From the NCBI GenBank assembly GCA_034670405.1, contig JAXDDX010000194.1, positions 551,001 to 615,000 on the forward strand: a DNA stretch of 64,000 nucleotides, in the 5' to 3' direction. Both the position numbers and the translations under genes were made by a program. The stretch comes from Hoplostethus atlanticus. Lineage: Eukaryota; Chordata; Actinopteri; Trachichthyiformes; Trachichthyidae. Below, one piece after another: positions 1 to 24,621 of the stretch (the stretch's first letter is position 1; every line of letters begins with the position of its first letter). Under the pieces are notes generated by a model. It worked only from the letters and a program-made list of their open reading frames with translations, was not told where the DNA came from and ran no database searches.

Positions 1-235
1 GCCAACGCTGCAGAGAGCAGGAAATGGAAGTCCTTTTAAATGTAATCAAGTATGTGACTGTCACAGCAGCTCACTGTGAGGGAGCTGGTCGGGTTCAGTG
101 TCTTGCTCAAGGACACTTCAGCTGCTGGGGCGATCAAACCCAGGACCTTTCTACACTGTCAGACCAAAAAGGTGCGGAGTCGTGCCTTTGTAAAAAGCGA
201 GTGTAAGCACGCCGGTAACGGTTTGTCTCTCTCAG

Positions 236-13877
<13,642 letters not shown>

Positions 13878-15115
13878 AGGAAACAGCAATGCTGCTCTTG
13901 TGTTGTGCTACTGTTTGTAGTGTGGAGCTAAACGGAGGTAACCTTTAGGTCCAACCACAGTCTGGACACCCTTTAAAACACTCACAGTGGTGCCGTGTTT
14001 GTGTTCTTGTTCACATTCGTCTTCTCCATACTGCCAGGGTTGTAAAAAGCTAGAGTACTGCAGTCTAGACATCAGTTGTGTTTCCAGGTGGAGCTGCTCC
14101 CAAGTCCTTGCTGGCCTGCTGAATCAGCAGCTGTAGCGTTGTAACGATGGCTGATAGCATGCCTCTAATGTCACTTTGTTCTACATGATGTCTTTTCATT
14201 AGGGACTGAGCGGGAGTAGCTTTCTATTGAGGTTTTATTTGATGTACCGTATCAGAGGGTCTCAGTCTTCATAAAGAACAGGAAATGGATTTGCTTCCAC
14301 TACAAATACTGCCAAATTACATTGATTAAGTTGATCATGCATAGTTCACCACTTGAGCCACCAACACACTTTAGCTGAGGGTATTTTAAAGGAAGGAGGT
14401 TTTATAATAAACTGTGGGTCACTGAAGCACTGAGGAGACAAAGCGGCCATGGACTCAATCTGCTGAGTATTAGGGGATATTAGAGAGGACGTTTCCCAGG
14501 TAATGCACTCTGCAGGACTGTCTGGCTAGGCCAGGATTTCTAGTGTTTCTGTCCTTCATCAGTCAGATGAAGAAACGTATCAGTTTATATTAATGGGTGG
14601 CCTTGTTTGCATGAAATATGCCAATAATTTATATGATTTGTGAATATGATGAATAATTAACCTTTCTAGGGGGACTGTCCTCATTTTAACAATATGCATC
14701 ATTCAAACAGAAATATCAGGCTTGATTATACAGTCTATATTTACTGAATCATTATTTTGCAAAACAAATCCTTTTGTTCTTGGCAAATCCAAAGTTATTA
14801 GTTAAAGATATTAGTTTGAGATGTGGAACAGTAAAAGGATAATTTCTCTCTTCCGAAACTACAAGCATGTTGATTAATGTACAGTCAGCAGACCATTTGT
14901 ACAGTATGTGTTTACTGTACTTATTGCCAATGTTTACCTGAGAGATTGAATCATATGAATCAATATATGGTTTACTAACTGTTACATGTACCTAAGCATC
15001 AGCCCCCTCAAAACATAAGTATTATTATTATTATTATTGAGTTTTATTTTGAAGGGGCAAGGAAGAAATCTGTATATCCAATTGCATCTTTAATAAAGGA
15101 CATTTGTGGCAACCT
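13878..15115 (+). other. arrb1: arrb1 3' untranslated region with polyadenylation signal
   Basis: Non-coding sequence follows the arrb1 stop. A canonical AATAAA lies at 15092-15097 and is the likeliest end signal. An earlier ATAATAAACTG lies near 14405, and another AATAAA lies near 15286. An (ATT)n run sits at about 15019-15040. The true cleavage site cannot be fixed from sequence alone. Confidence 0.55.
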
Positions 15116-16617
15116 GGTGGGCCTGCAGCTTGTGTGTGTGTGTGTGTTAATGAACTTTACCCTTACCTAATAGAACAGCTTTATGCTTTATACATGTTAC
15201 GCATTGGAAGGTTTCAGTGTTGTTTAAACCTTGGCTGGATGCTGAGATCCCTAACCTCAGTGGGACTACCTGGCAAAGTAAAGTTTAATAAAATATTCAA
15301 TATTAAACAAAGTAAAACAATATTGTGGGTAGCTTTCTTCTCTGCTAATTTGCAGTAGGATTTTTATAGTTTGTCCATAGATCCAGGTCAGGTTGCTGTC
15401 AGGTCCGACATTTCCCAGGCCAGAGCTGTTTTCTACATGTTTTGTGGTTCAATTAAGCAATAACCCATTCCAGGCTGTGGGATATGGAATTTGTATCACA
15501 GTTAAGGTGCGTTATCTGCTTTTATAAAACAGTTACTAAATTATTTCCATATATTACCATATATTTTCATCATAGAATGCAATGCATAGAAAGTTGTGTT
15601 TTCCGTTTGGCCGATATTTACAGCAGAGTGATATGGAACGATGAAGAAGCTGCTGCCATGGTAAGCATGGTATATAGGATATATACCATGGCTATCGACC
15701 AATCAGAGAGCTGGATTCAACCCATCCATTCAACCCACCCAGTTTCAGTGCTCAAACAATCAAAACGTTAATGAGAAGGTTTCATTTGAGGCTGCATACT
15801 GTCGAGGTCCAGCTGAAACCTCACATCTCCAGAAAGCTTTTTGGAATTTTGCAAAACCTCATCTTCCCCACTGATTCTCATGGATGTTTGACATTCTACA
15901 AAGCCTCAACAATATTTCCCAGAGTGATGACACATTTCCAACAAGTACTTTTTTTTCTTCTTTTAAAGTGCAGAAAACCAGCTGATGGTGAAATGCGGAG
16001 ATGCAAGGTTTGCTTTAGTTGGAGGTCCAGCTTCGTCCTCTCCGTCTGAACCCTTCACGAGTCCACTGACCAGGGAAAACCGGACTCCTTTAACAACACC
16101 TTGGAGGAAGCCAGCGATCCAATTATCTTGGCTTCGTTAAGAACCTTTTCTCAGCACTGCAGCTGTATTTTCCAGACTAAATGAATTGCTGACTGGCATG
16201 TTGATTTTGTTAACACCCCATCTTCAGCCATTTCCTATCAGTGTTCTATATTGATATGAACTAACACTCATTGTTGGCACCTTACAAAAACATATTTATG
16301 AACCTTCAAAGCCAAATTCTGAAAATTAGTTATTGAAATGATGGGTAAATAGAAAGATAAATAGAAAGATTAGAAAACCATCCAAAAATTAACCCAGAGT
16401 AAAGATACGAGATACGTGATTTACTAATACAGTGATTAAAATCATTTTCAGATAATAACCCTGGATCAGGATGTTGGTTTCATACAATAAAGGCAACTAC
16501 ATGTTTTTGCTACTCATGATAACTCATGAGTTTGCTCATGATTGTTTATACAGAGATTAACAGCACTATTAACCAATCACTGACACAAGTATGTCAGAAC
16601 AAGAACTAAAAACGGTT
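15116..16617. other. intergenic stretch, no gene recognised
   Basis: Holds a short (GT)n run near 15132, AT-rich sequence and a region (about 15450-15745) with a short palindrome (ggtatataggatatatacc) and 'ccaatcaga', which recalls a MITE but was not delimited. Short ORFs at 15484-15771 and 15771-16049 have no recognisable domain. Confidence 0.5.
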
Positions 16618-17625
16618 TTAGATTTGTTCTTTTACAGTAGGAGAAACTTTTATTGTTGAAACCTTCACATTAATTAATTTGTTTGCTCTGATTTTAAACA
16701 TTCTAAAAAAGCCATTTCTTATTTCTCTAGTTCGAACTCCATAGATGATAGGATTTACAGTTGCTGGGAAGAGAATATACATTAGTCCCATAAAGGTGTT
16801 AACATCCGTTGGTATGGGAATGTGCAGATTGTGAGAAAGGAAAGTGACACTACCCACTAGATAGAAACACATCATAACAATCAGATGAGTGCCACAGGTA
16901 TGGAAGGCTTTCCAGCGATCCTCGCCCACCGCTGCTCTCAGAACGATGTTCAGGATCTTAACATAGGAGAAAATGATCAGGGATATGTCCACGCCTGCAA
17001 AGCAGACGATCACGGCCAGGCCCATGGCGTTGTTTTTGTCTGTACTGCCACATGCCAGACTGACCAGGGCCATGTGGTCGCAGTAGCAATGGTGAATCAC
17101 ATTGGAGCCACAGAAAGACAGCGAGCCTGCCAAACCGACCAGGGTTAACATTATAGAACCGCTCCGAATCAGAGTGAAGAGCAACAGCTTCAGAAACATG
17201 GAGGGGTTGATGATCTCACTGTAATGCAGTGGGTTGCAGATGGCCACGTAGCGGTCCAGAGCCATCGCCAGAAGCAGAGTGGATTCAACAGAGGAGAGGA
17301 AGTGAGTGAAAAACATTTGAGTCAAACAACCGGCCAACGAAATCTCATCCCAGTCAAACAGAAAACTCAGAAGCATGTTTGGAATAATGGCTGTGGCCAC
17401 AATGATGTCGACAACACACAACCCTGACATGAGAATGTACATGGGGCTGTGGAGGCTCTCCACGTTCCTGATGACATAAACCAGCAGAGAATTGCCAACC
17501 ATCACTGAGAGGTAGGAGATGGAGAACGGCAGTGAGAGGAGGCGGCGGTGTATCTGCAGCTCTGGGAAGCCCATGAATACAAATGTGCTGTGAGAAAAGT
17601 TCCTCAGCTGGGACTCTTCCAACAT
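16618..17625 (-). CDS. olfactory receptor, class I-type, intact single exon
   Basis: Seven-transmembrane odorant receptor of 335 residues, expected in the cilia of olfactory neurons and coupled to Golf. Visible features are an N-glycosylation site (N9-F-S), the TM1 motif GNSLL at 44-48, SLHSPMY before TM2, a conserved Cys at about 100 before TM3, MALDRYVAIC at 121-130, a Cys-rich second extracellular loop (HHCYCDHMALVSLACG), KAFHTCGTHL before TM6 and NPIIYGVRTREIR in TM7. The HMALVSLACG-type loop and the TM7 motif resemble class I (OR51/52-like) receptors. The start is the ATG at 17623-17625, which places the N-terminus at the usual length. The C-tail is slightly long. It is not a close copy of the three ORs further on. 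The exact family name is not assigned. Confidence 0.93.
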   Translation of the reverse strand: MLEESQLRNFSHSTFVFMGFPELQIHRRLLSLPFSISYLSVMVGNSLLVYVIRNVESLHSPMYILMSGLCVVDIIVATAIIPNMLLSFLFDWDEISLAGCLTQMFFTHFLSSVESTLLLAMALDRYVAICNPLHYSEIINPSMFLKLLLFTLIRSGSIMLTLVGLAGSLSFCGSNVIHHCYCDHMALVSLACGSTDKNNAMGLAVIVCFAGVDISLIIFSYVKILNIVLRAAVGEDRWKAFHTCGTHLIVMMCFYLVGSVTFLSHNLHIPIPTDVNTFMGLMYILFPATVNPIIYGVRTREIRNGFFRMFKIRANKLINVKVSTIKVSPTVKEQI

Positions 17626-17917
17626 GGCACGGACTGACCTGAACAGAAAAGTATCAACATCAGCTGAATGTTATTCATAGTCTCAAGTACATGTAACCTC
17701 CCCAAATCACACAATGTAATTCAGAGTAATAGTATTTAAACAATTCATAACAAGAAAACACATCGCTGCTGAAAATATGTTGCTGCTGTCCACTGAGCTG
17801 CATGCATAACCATGCAGTAATGCCAACATACCTACCTGGTGTGTTGTGGCTGTCCTATGGTCGGTCAGATGGACTCTCCCCTCCCAGATTTCATCTTATA
17901 GTTGGTCCCAAAGGTCC

Positions 17918-17979
17918 CATGGGTGCCTGAGCTAACAACAAATCCAACGGTGGGTTTGTTGTTGGCTCAGGCACCCATG
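17918..17979. repeat. near-perfect 28-bp inverted repeat (hairpin) upstream of the OR
   Basis: The arms 17918-17945 and 17952-17979 are reverse complements at 26 of 28 positions, with a 6-nt loop. It lies about 290 bp upstream of the start codon of the minus-strand OR. Confidence 0.85.
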
Positions 17980-19350
17980 AAGTCAAACCAATTTAAACCA
18001 CTGAAGACCAATCAGGCTGAAATCCATAGTCTGTCGAGTATGGAGGCAAAGTAATCCAAAACTGATACTAATGGGATTACGTTACTGAGTTGCAGAGTAA
18101 TTACTCTTCAATTTCAAATTCAATTTTGAAATAATCTTTACAATTGTACTGTTATTCTGTACTCTACCTCTGGATGCTGTGCGACCGGCTCGTCCTGCAG
18201 TAAGGGTAATTTGCAAAGGGTTGTCCAGATTGTACACTACAATATGTATCTGTGGCAGACGTGGGGAGGGAATCGCCTCATTCGGCAAAATAATGAGATT
18301 TTCATATAATTTCTATATGCATGTCAATGAGAGAGAGGCTTTATGTTCTCACAGTGCTGTTGGGTGTGATTGCGCCCTCTTCCCTGCAGAGACCTTTACT
18401 CAATCTGGGCCTCGGTGTGTTAGTACTGTGTTAATTTCTTAAAAGTGGAGTTTAAGCTTTAAGAAGTTGCAATAACAAAACCTCATTACTGATCCTGCAT
18501 GCAGCCATGGGTCAGACTGAGGTGACTAATTAACTGGAGGAGTCAATTATTCTCAGTCTCCCCAGTCAGATTAAACTAAACTCTCTTGTTTTGACCTGGG
18601 GCCAATTACCAGCGAGGAGCAACAACTACATCCGAAAGGCTGTTGTTTCAACACCACAGCCAATCAAGACACCTGGGGGACGGACAAGTGGTCAAATTAG
18701 TTTTAACAATTTAGACCTCAAAGGAAATAAGTTCCTTCTTGTGATACAGTTGATAATGAACTAAATTGAGTAAGAATAAAAGTAAGTAAAAGAAGATAAA
18801 ATGGAATCTTAAGTAAAATTAAGCTGCAATATTTGTTTCAAATATTTTCCTGTAGAATTTGTTACAGGGGAACACCACTCTGTTTAATAACTTGTATACA
18901 GTAACGCTATAATTTAATCATGGAGAAATTGAATTGATATTTCTGAGCAGGAGCATCTCTCTTCTAAAGACATCGATCATACAATCAAGGTTGTAAACTG
19001 TTATGTTATCAAGTTGTACAACTTGGAGCTGCTCCATTGACAATGAATAGGAGACAGTAGAGAATGATTACTGATTCAAACTCAACTGTTCATATGAAAA
19101 ATATCCAGTGGTATGCCACTATTAAATATTTATATTGGACCATTACTGACAGAGTTTATTATTATCTGCCTTCTAAATAATGTATTACTTTTATTGCTAA
19201 TGTTGAATGTGTGTTGTGTAACCTGGCTGACATCATCAATTAATTGATTTATGCTTGATGTGTTTCCAAAAGAATCCAATCATGTTTCAGATAATCAATA
19301 TTTTCCATATAAATATACCAGACTAATAGGTCAACCTCAAAATCCTTACT
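17980..19350. other. intergenic stretch, no gene recognised
   Basis: AT-rich sequence with only short unsupported ORFs. No RNA gene or recognisable element was seen. Confidence 0.5.
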
Positions 19351-19351
19351 A

Positions 19352-19432
19352 ATTTATTAATAACAGTAGTAGCTAATAGTAGCTACTGACACACATGGTG
19401 CAGGACAACAGACCTAACAGACTAACAAGTAC
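19352..19432 (-). repeat. single unit of a 61-bp repeat also found at 39.3-39.6 kb
   Basis: The segment containing gtagctactgacacacatgg and 'caacagacctaacagacta' is the reverse complement of the unit repeated at about 39262-39640. Confidence 0.7.
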
Positions 19433-19740
19433 CATATTGGTACTTAGTACAAAGGTACTGTTCAAAAATACCATGGTAAATTTTAGAAATGTTACCATGG
19501 TATTTGTACCACAGAGGTAATATGTTACATGTACCATTGTATATCGTACCATGGTATTTTTGAACAGTACCTTGGTACAAGTACCATGTTTTAAGCACCA
19601 TAGTACAGATAGGTACTATGTACATAAACCATACTATAGGTACTAAGTACTTAGTACCAAGGCACTGTTAAAAAATACCATGGTAGGATATACTATGGTA
19701 CTATGTAGCATATGACTTTTATACCATGGTAAGATTTCTT
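19430..19740. repeat. cluster of ACCATGGT palindromes with inverted arms
   Basis: About 300 bp packed with ACCATGGTA, GTACC and AGTACTTAGTACC motifs. A perfect 25-bp inverted repeat lies at 19454-19478 and 19547-19571, and a third, slightly changed copy begins near 19661. This could be a fold-back element or decayed MITE. No TIR plus target duplication pair was confirmed. Confidence 0.8.
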
Positions 19741-19840
19741 ATCGGATACATTGAAGTTTGAGCTACTTCAAGCCCCCAAATGTAAGTAAATGTAATTTTT
19801 TATTTTTATATTTTAACTTAAAAAATACAAATTGTAAAAT

Positions 19841-19934
19841 GGGAATTACACTGAGACTGATACTGGCAATAACAGTAAGACTAACACTGGGAATAACATT
19901 GAGACTAACACTGGGAATAACACTGAGACTGACA
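19841..19934 (+). repeat. 24-bp tandem repeat, about four units
   Basis: The unit is close to 'aataacactgagactaacactggg', with point differences between copies. No coding signal. Confidence 0.8.
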
Positions 19935-19949
19935 TGTAATGATCTGCAC

Positions 19950-20840
19950 CTCTAGGTGGTCCATCATCCATCTCCTCCATTTGAAACGTTGCAGGGGGAA
20001 CTCCAAACCGCAGGACCATGTACTGGTATATGCCGTCTGGTGGAAAACGCGACCTTCTCCTTAGTGCATGCGGTGAGTGGGACCTGCCAATAGCCTTTGG
20101 TCAGGTCTAGGGTGCTGATATACCGGGCCGGGCCCAGGTGTGAGATAAGCTCATTGATACGGGGCATGGAGTAAGCATCGAATTGGGAAATCCCATAAAT
20201 TTTCTGGAAGTCCAGAAGACCGAGGGGACCTGTCGGGCTTTGGGACAAGCACTATGGGGCTAGACCAGGCACTAGTCGACTCCTTGATTACTCCCATCAG
20301 CAACATCTTCTGGACCTCCCCCCTCACAGCCTGGTGTCTCGCATCTCGGATGCAGCATGGTTTCTGCCGGACAACTCGTCCGGCAATGGTGATGATGTCA
20401 TGTGCAATTACCTTCGTCTTCCCCGGCTTGACGGCGAACACATCTGGGAACTGGTTGGTCAGCTTGCGGAGCTCCTGGGTTTGCTGGGGAAGCAGCTGGT
20501 CTCCCACGGGGACCTGGAGAGGGATCTGAAGGGAGTAGGCGTTACAGCAGCGCAGGCTGTTTGGGGCTCCTGTTTCCCTGCCGGTTTCTTAGCCTGGGAC
20601 AGGCCCATGCGCCTAGAACTTGGCGCCCGCCCAGCGACCTGAAGACAGGCAGACAGCTGCAGATCATATGACCAGTCATGGAAGCGCTGGGCTCAGGTGG
20701 GGAAGCTGAAGTTGTGGCTTGGAGTGTGTGGTAGTCAGCGGCGTTATCTGGCGGAAGGTTCTGGCAGGCCCACTGAGCTTCACTGATTAGTTGCAGCGCT
20801 AGAATGGCAGCCCACTCGGCCCCCGGCCACTCCTCTCGGT
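19950..20840 (-). mobile_element. Ty3/gypsy fragment (gag remnant and RT), minus strand
   Basis: Reading the minus strand, a gag-like piece (LALQLISEAQWACQNLPPDN, RFHDWSYDLQL) is followed by LRKLTNQFPDVFAVKPGKTK, then RT N-terminal motifs (GVIKESTSAWSSPIVLVPKPD) and STLDLTKGYWQVPL with one catalytic Asp. Frames 20151-20507 and 19964-20248 are joined by a frameshift. Protease and most of the gag-pol linker are missing, and the copy is cut before the YxDD box. It lies head to head with the plus-strand gypsy fragment beginning near 20895. Confidence 0.8.
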
Positions 20841-20894
20841 CCGTTCAAATATTTCCTTGACATCGTCAGTTTGTGTAAGCTTAGACTCCTGTCC

Positions 20895-21466
20895 GCTGCT
20901 TAGAATGCGTATCCTCTGCATAGACAGAAGGTTCTGCTAAGTTTGTCACCAAACTCAACTTGCTTAAAGGTTACTGCCAAGTCCCTCTGACACGCCATGC
21001 AACTTTTGTCACTCCTGATAGTTTCCTACAGTATACGGTTATGCCATGTGGATTAAGAAATGCTCCAGCCATGGTCCAACGCTTAATGTATCCAGTCTTA
21101 GCTGGGGTCAGAAACTGTGAGGCTTACCTGGATGATGTGGTTGCCTACTTCTCAACTTGGTCTGTGAACTGATGATGAGCACTTGGAGACGCTGTCAACA
21201 ATCTTTGAGTTTGTAGGATGCTTGCAGGATGCTTCGCTCACCTTGAACTTGGCCAAGTGTGAGTTTTGAAAAGCTATGGTCATCTATTTGGGTAAGCAAG
21301 TGGGCCAAGGTCAAGTGCATCCTGCCACAGCCAAAGTACAGGCTAACCTAGAGTTTCCTGTCCCTCAGATGAGACGTGAGCTCCATCGATTTTTTAGGAA
21401 ATACTGGACAGTTTTGCCAATGTTGTTTCAACTCTGATAAACTTGACAAGTTCTAAACTTTTATTT
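20895..21466 (+). mobile_element. Ty3/gypsy RT fragment, left half of an interrupted copy
   Basis: Encodes FVTKLNLLKGYCQVPLT, FVTPDSFLQYTVMPCGLRNA, the catalytic box YLDDVVAY, and the downstream RT tether (GQGQVHPATAKVQ, RRELHRFFR). It has several small deletions and frameshifts. Coding sense stops at about 21466, where a DNA transposon begins, and the same element resumes at about 23828. Confidence 0.8.
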
Positions 21467-22401
21467 GGGCCGAATCCCAATTCACCCCTTAGCCCTTCCC
21501 CTCCATTTTGCGCGTTCACATGTAGGGGTAGGGTGTCCTGATTCTTGTTGGGATCGAGGGGTAGGGCGAAGTACTAGGGCTACATGGCCCTCCAAACGGA
21601 GATTTTTCAGGGGCACACTACAAACTGAGGGTTAGGAGATATCTCCCAGAATGACCTGCGAATCAACTGGAAGATCATGGCGAACGCTACACTACCATCC
21701 AAAGTGAACCACAAATGTAGTATTTTCTTCGTTAATAAAGATTTAAAAAATATTCTAACCGTCGTATTATCATAGTTTAATGACGTTTCAATGTATTTCA
21801 ATGTAGACCTTTTCTTTATAACAAGCATAACAAAAAAAATCGCTAGTATGCCAATGTCTCTACCTAGCTAGTTAACGTTACAACATTGTTTTTAGGCTGA
21901 TTTGTGCATGACAGTCCCGCATTTTGACATATTTCCATGTCGCATTTCTCCCCTTTGATGGCATATGACGCCCAAAATATAACTAAAGTCCAGCAGCAAA
22001 GTTGCTGCACTTGTTACGGCTCCTCTAATATCAGTGCAGACTATAGAGCACTGCTAATGCTATTCTGTCATGAAGTGGCCCGGTAATGAAGCAGTGGTCT
22101 TTTTGATATCTTGTTTGATCGATTGGTAGCGTGAAACGTATAAATTGTGAACGAATCGAGAGTGTCCGTGCTTTTCAGATGAATGGCAAATGTCACTGTG
22201 ATGTGTGTAATGTCGGATAACAAACTTGTCGCGTCTGTTTATGTAAACGTCATCGATGATGTATCAGGGTCTTGAAGGGTTGTCCCATTTCATAGGGGGA
22301 GATTTCAACCACTAACCATTGTGACTCTGTTCCGAGGGCCAAGCCGAAGGGCGAGGGGCACTAGAAAACGAGTCGTAGGGGTGAAAATAAAAAATTCGGC
22401 C
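21467..22401. mobile_element. non-autonomous DNA transposon with GGCCGAAT termini
   Basis: The left end starts gggccgaatcccaattcacc. The reverse complement of the right end starts ggccgaat and realigns at ttcacccct, giving an imperfect terminal inverted repeat of about 30 bp. No transposase ORF is present. The termini resemble Harbinger/ISL2EU-type fish elements, which is inference. No clear target duplication was found, perhaps because a LINE lies directly against the right end. Confidence 0.6.
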
Positions 22402-23827
22402 TTGGTCTGCTTCAATGCCTCTCTGCTACAGTGTGCCATCCCAGAGTGCTTCAAAATGACTTCCATAGTGCCTGTTCCCAAGAAACCCAGGGTGTCCTGT
22501 CTGAACGACTCCTGCCCTGTGGCACTCACACCAGTAGTGATGAAGTGCCTGGAGAAACTGATGATGGCACACATCAACACCATCATCCCAGACTCTTTCG
22601 ACCCACTCCAGTTTGCTTACAGAGCAAACAGGTCCGTGGATGATGCCATCTCACTAGCCCTTCACACTGCACTGGAGCATCTGGACAAGAAAAACACCTA
22701 TGTCAGGATGCTCTTCATAGATTACAACTCTGCCTTTAACACCATCCTCCCCACCAAGCTGGTCTCCAAACTGGAAGATCTGGGCCTCGACAGCTCCACA
22801 TGCGACTGGATTCTGGACTTCCTTAGTGGTAAACCACAGGTGGTGAGGATAGGCAACAGGACCTCATCTACACTGGTCCTCAACTCAGGAGTACCACAGG
22901 GTTGCTGCCTCAGTCTCAGACTGTACTTCCTCTACACCCACGACTGTACAGCTAAGCAGAGCAACAATTGCATTATTAAATTTGCAGACGACACCACAGT
23001 GATTGGTTTGATTTCCTCTGGCGACGAGTCGGCCTACAGAGAGGAGATATCAGACCTATCTAAGTGGTGTCAGGACAACAACCTGGCTTTGAACGTCAAC
23101 AAAACCAAGGAGATAATTGTTGAAATGCAAAGCGAATCACCCCCCGATCATAATAGAGGGTAAGGAGGTGGAAAGGGTGAACTGCTTAAGGTTCCTGGGC
23201 CTCGCCGACCTCGCCTGGAGGTTCAACACCGATGCCATCCTGAAGAAGGCTCAACAGCGCCTTTACTTCCTGCGATGTCTGTGGAGATGGGGCATGGGCA
23301 CACAGATGCTCATGAACTTCTACCACTGCATCATAGGAAGTGTCCTGACTACTGGCATCACAGTGTGGTATGGCAGTACCACCGCTCAGGACAGGAAGGC
23401 AATCCAGAGGGTCATGAAAGCGACGCAGAAGATCATTGGTGTTGAGCTACCGGCCATCAGTGACATCTACATCTCGTGCTGTTGCAGCAGAGCCCGCTCC
23501 ATCACCAAGGACTCCAACCACCCTGGCCACCAACTGTTCTGTCGCCTGCGTGACAGGAGGCGGAGCATCATGACACGCACTTCACGGTTCCATGACAGCT
23601 TCTATCCCCAGGTGGTGCGTCTGTTGAACAATCCTCACCCCTGACCATTGTACCCCCCCTCACATCTATCTACTGCATCAGTCACGTTACTTCACTTTAC
23701 TTAGCACTGTATCACTTTAACACCGGACCTGTCACCATGCTGGTGGAATGATCATGAGCAAGAATTCCAATGTGCTTGTACTTCTACACAAATGGCCAAT
23801 AAAACTTGAACTCTTGAACTTGAACTT
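22402..23827 (+). mobile_element. Rex1-like LINE, 5'-truncated
   Basis: The RT shows [64 protein letters not shown] and [10 protein letters not shown] in a frame ending at 23163. After a frameshift comes 23117-23644, with the C-terminal domain (KKAQQRLYFLRCL, GITVWYGSTTAQDRKAIQRV, RTSRFHDSFYPQVVRLLN). It ends in a (TTGAAC)n-type tail at about 23800-23830. The 5' end abuts the DNA transposon and the 3' end abuts resumed gypsy coding sequence. Confidence 0.85.
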
Positions 23828-24257
23828 GAAGATGCTCTTGAGTCTGTGAAAGCTCTTCTCTGTAGCGGTCCTGGTGTTGCTGCAGCAGGATGAGCAGGGT
23901 ATCAACCATCCCATCTGTTACTTCTCGAAGAAGTTCAACAAACATCAGGTGAATTACAGTACAGTAGAGAAAGAAGCTCTTGCCCTATTACTTGCCCTGC
24001 AACATTTTGAAGGTTTATGTAGGATCCGGTAATTGCCGGTGGCAGTGTTTACTGACCACAGTCCCACGGTCTTCTTGGCTCAGATGCACAATTCAAACAA
24101 AAGGCTGATGCAATGGTCTTTGATAGTCCAAGATTTTAACTTGAAAATTTGTCACAAGAAGGGGACAGAAAATGTGTTGGCAGATGTCCTGTCCCATCTC
24201 TGTTAATTTGGATGTAATCATCAAACATATTTTTTTGACTCATCTTAGGAAAGGGGG
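23828..24257 (+). mobile_element. Ty3/gypsy RNase H end and polypurine tract, right half
   Basis: Continues the gypsy copy: EDALESVKALL, LLQQDEQGINHPICYFSKKF, YSTVEKEALALLLALQHFEG, VFTDHSPTVFLAQM and NVLADVLSHLC, then a stop at about 24205. About 42 bp later a polypurine tract (24247-24257) is followed by TGTTAC. No integrase follows RNase H. That fits Gmr1-like elements, which carry integrase before RT, or else an internal deletion. Confidence 0.8.
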
Positions 24258-24621
24258 TGTTACATCCCAGGGTCATAATCTTATGTTATAGTGGAGATGT
24301 GCTGTGAGTGTGTTTGTGTGTATGTCGCCTCATCATTATAGGTATCGCACATCGAGATTGCGGGAGCGGCTGGGGAAACTGTCTGCTGACAATTGGTCTA
24401 CATTAAGCATAAATAAGTGCAGTTACAGAACTACATTTCCCATGAAATAGCCTCTGTTCATCGTAAGTTTTTGGATAATGACTTTGACTTGGTATTTATA
24501 TAGTTTGAAGACTTGAAATCAGGGTCTACAGAATCCCGATATAGAGAAGCTGATAGTGGATTTTGTTCCACTGACCTTCATTCAGGAAGTTGCAAGTAGG
24601 GGAAATAATGTAATGCACTGT
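24258..24621 (+). mobile_element. partial 3' LTR of the gypsy element
   Basis: Begins TGTTACATCCC directly after the polypurine tract. A TATA-like tatttatatag lies at about 24492. The right end was not found, and duplicated OR block A begins near 24622 and may truncate it. Confidence 0.55.

Noticed and set aside
15484..16049. Two adjacent ORFs after arrb1
   Set aside because: No domain, no splice evidence, and partly MITE-like sequence.
16885..17427. Plus-strand ORFs opposite the olfactory receptor
   Set aside because: They are antisense shadows of the OR coding frame; similar shadows exist opposite the other three ORs.
22321..23163. A host gene beginning at 22321
   Set aside because: The first 27 codons read through the end of a DNA transposon; the rest is a truncated Rex1-like RT.
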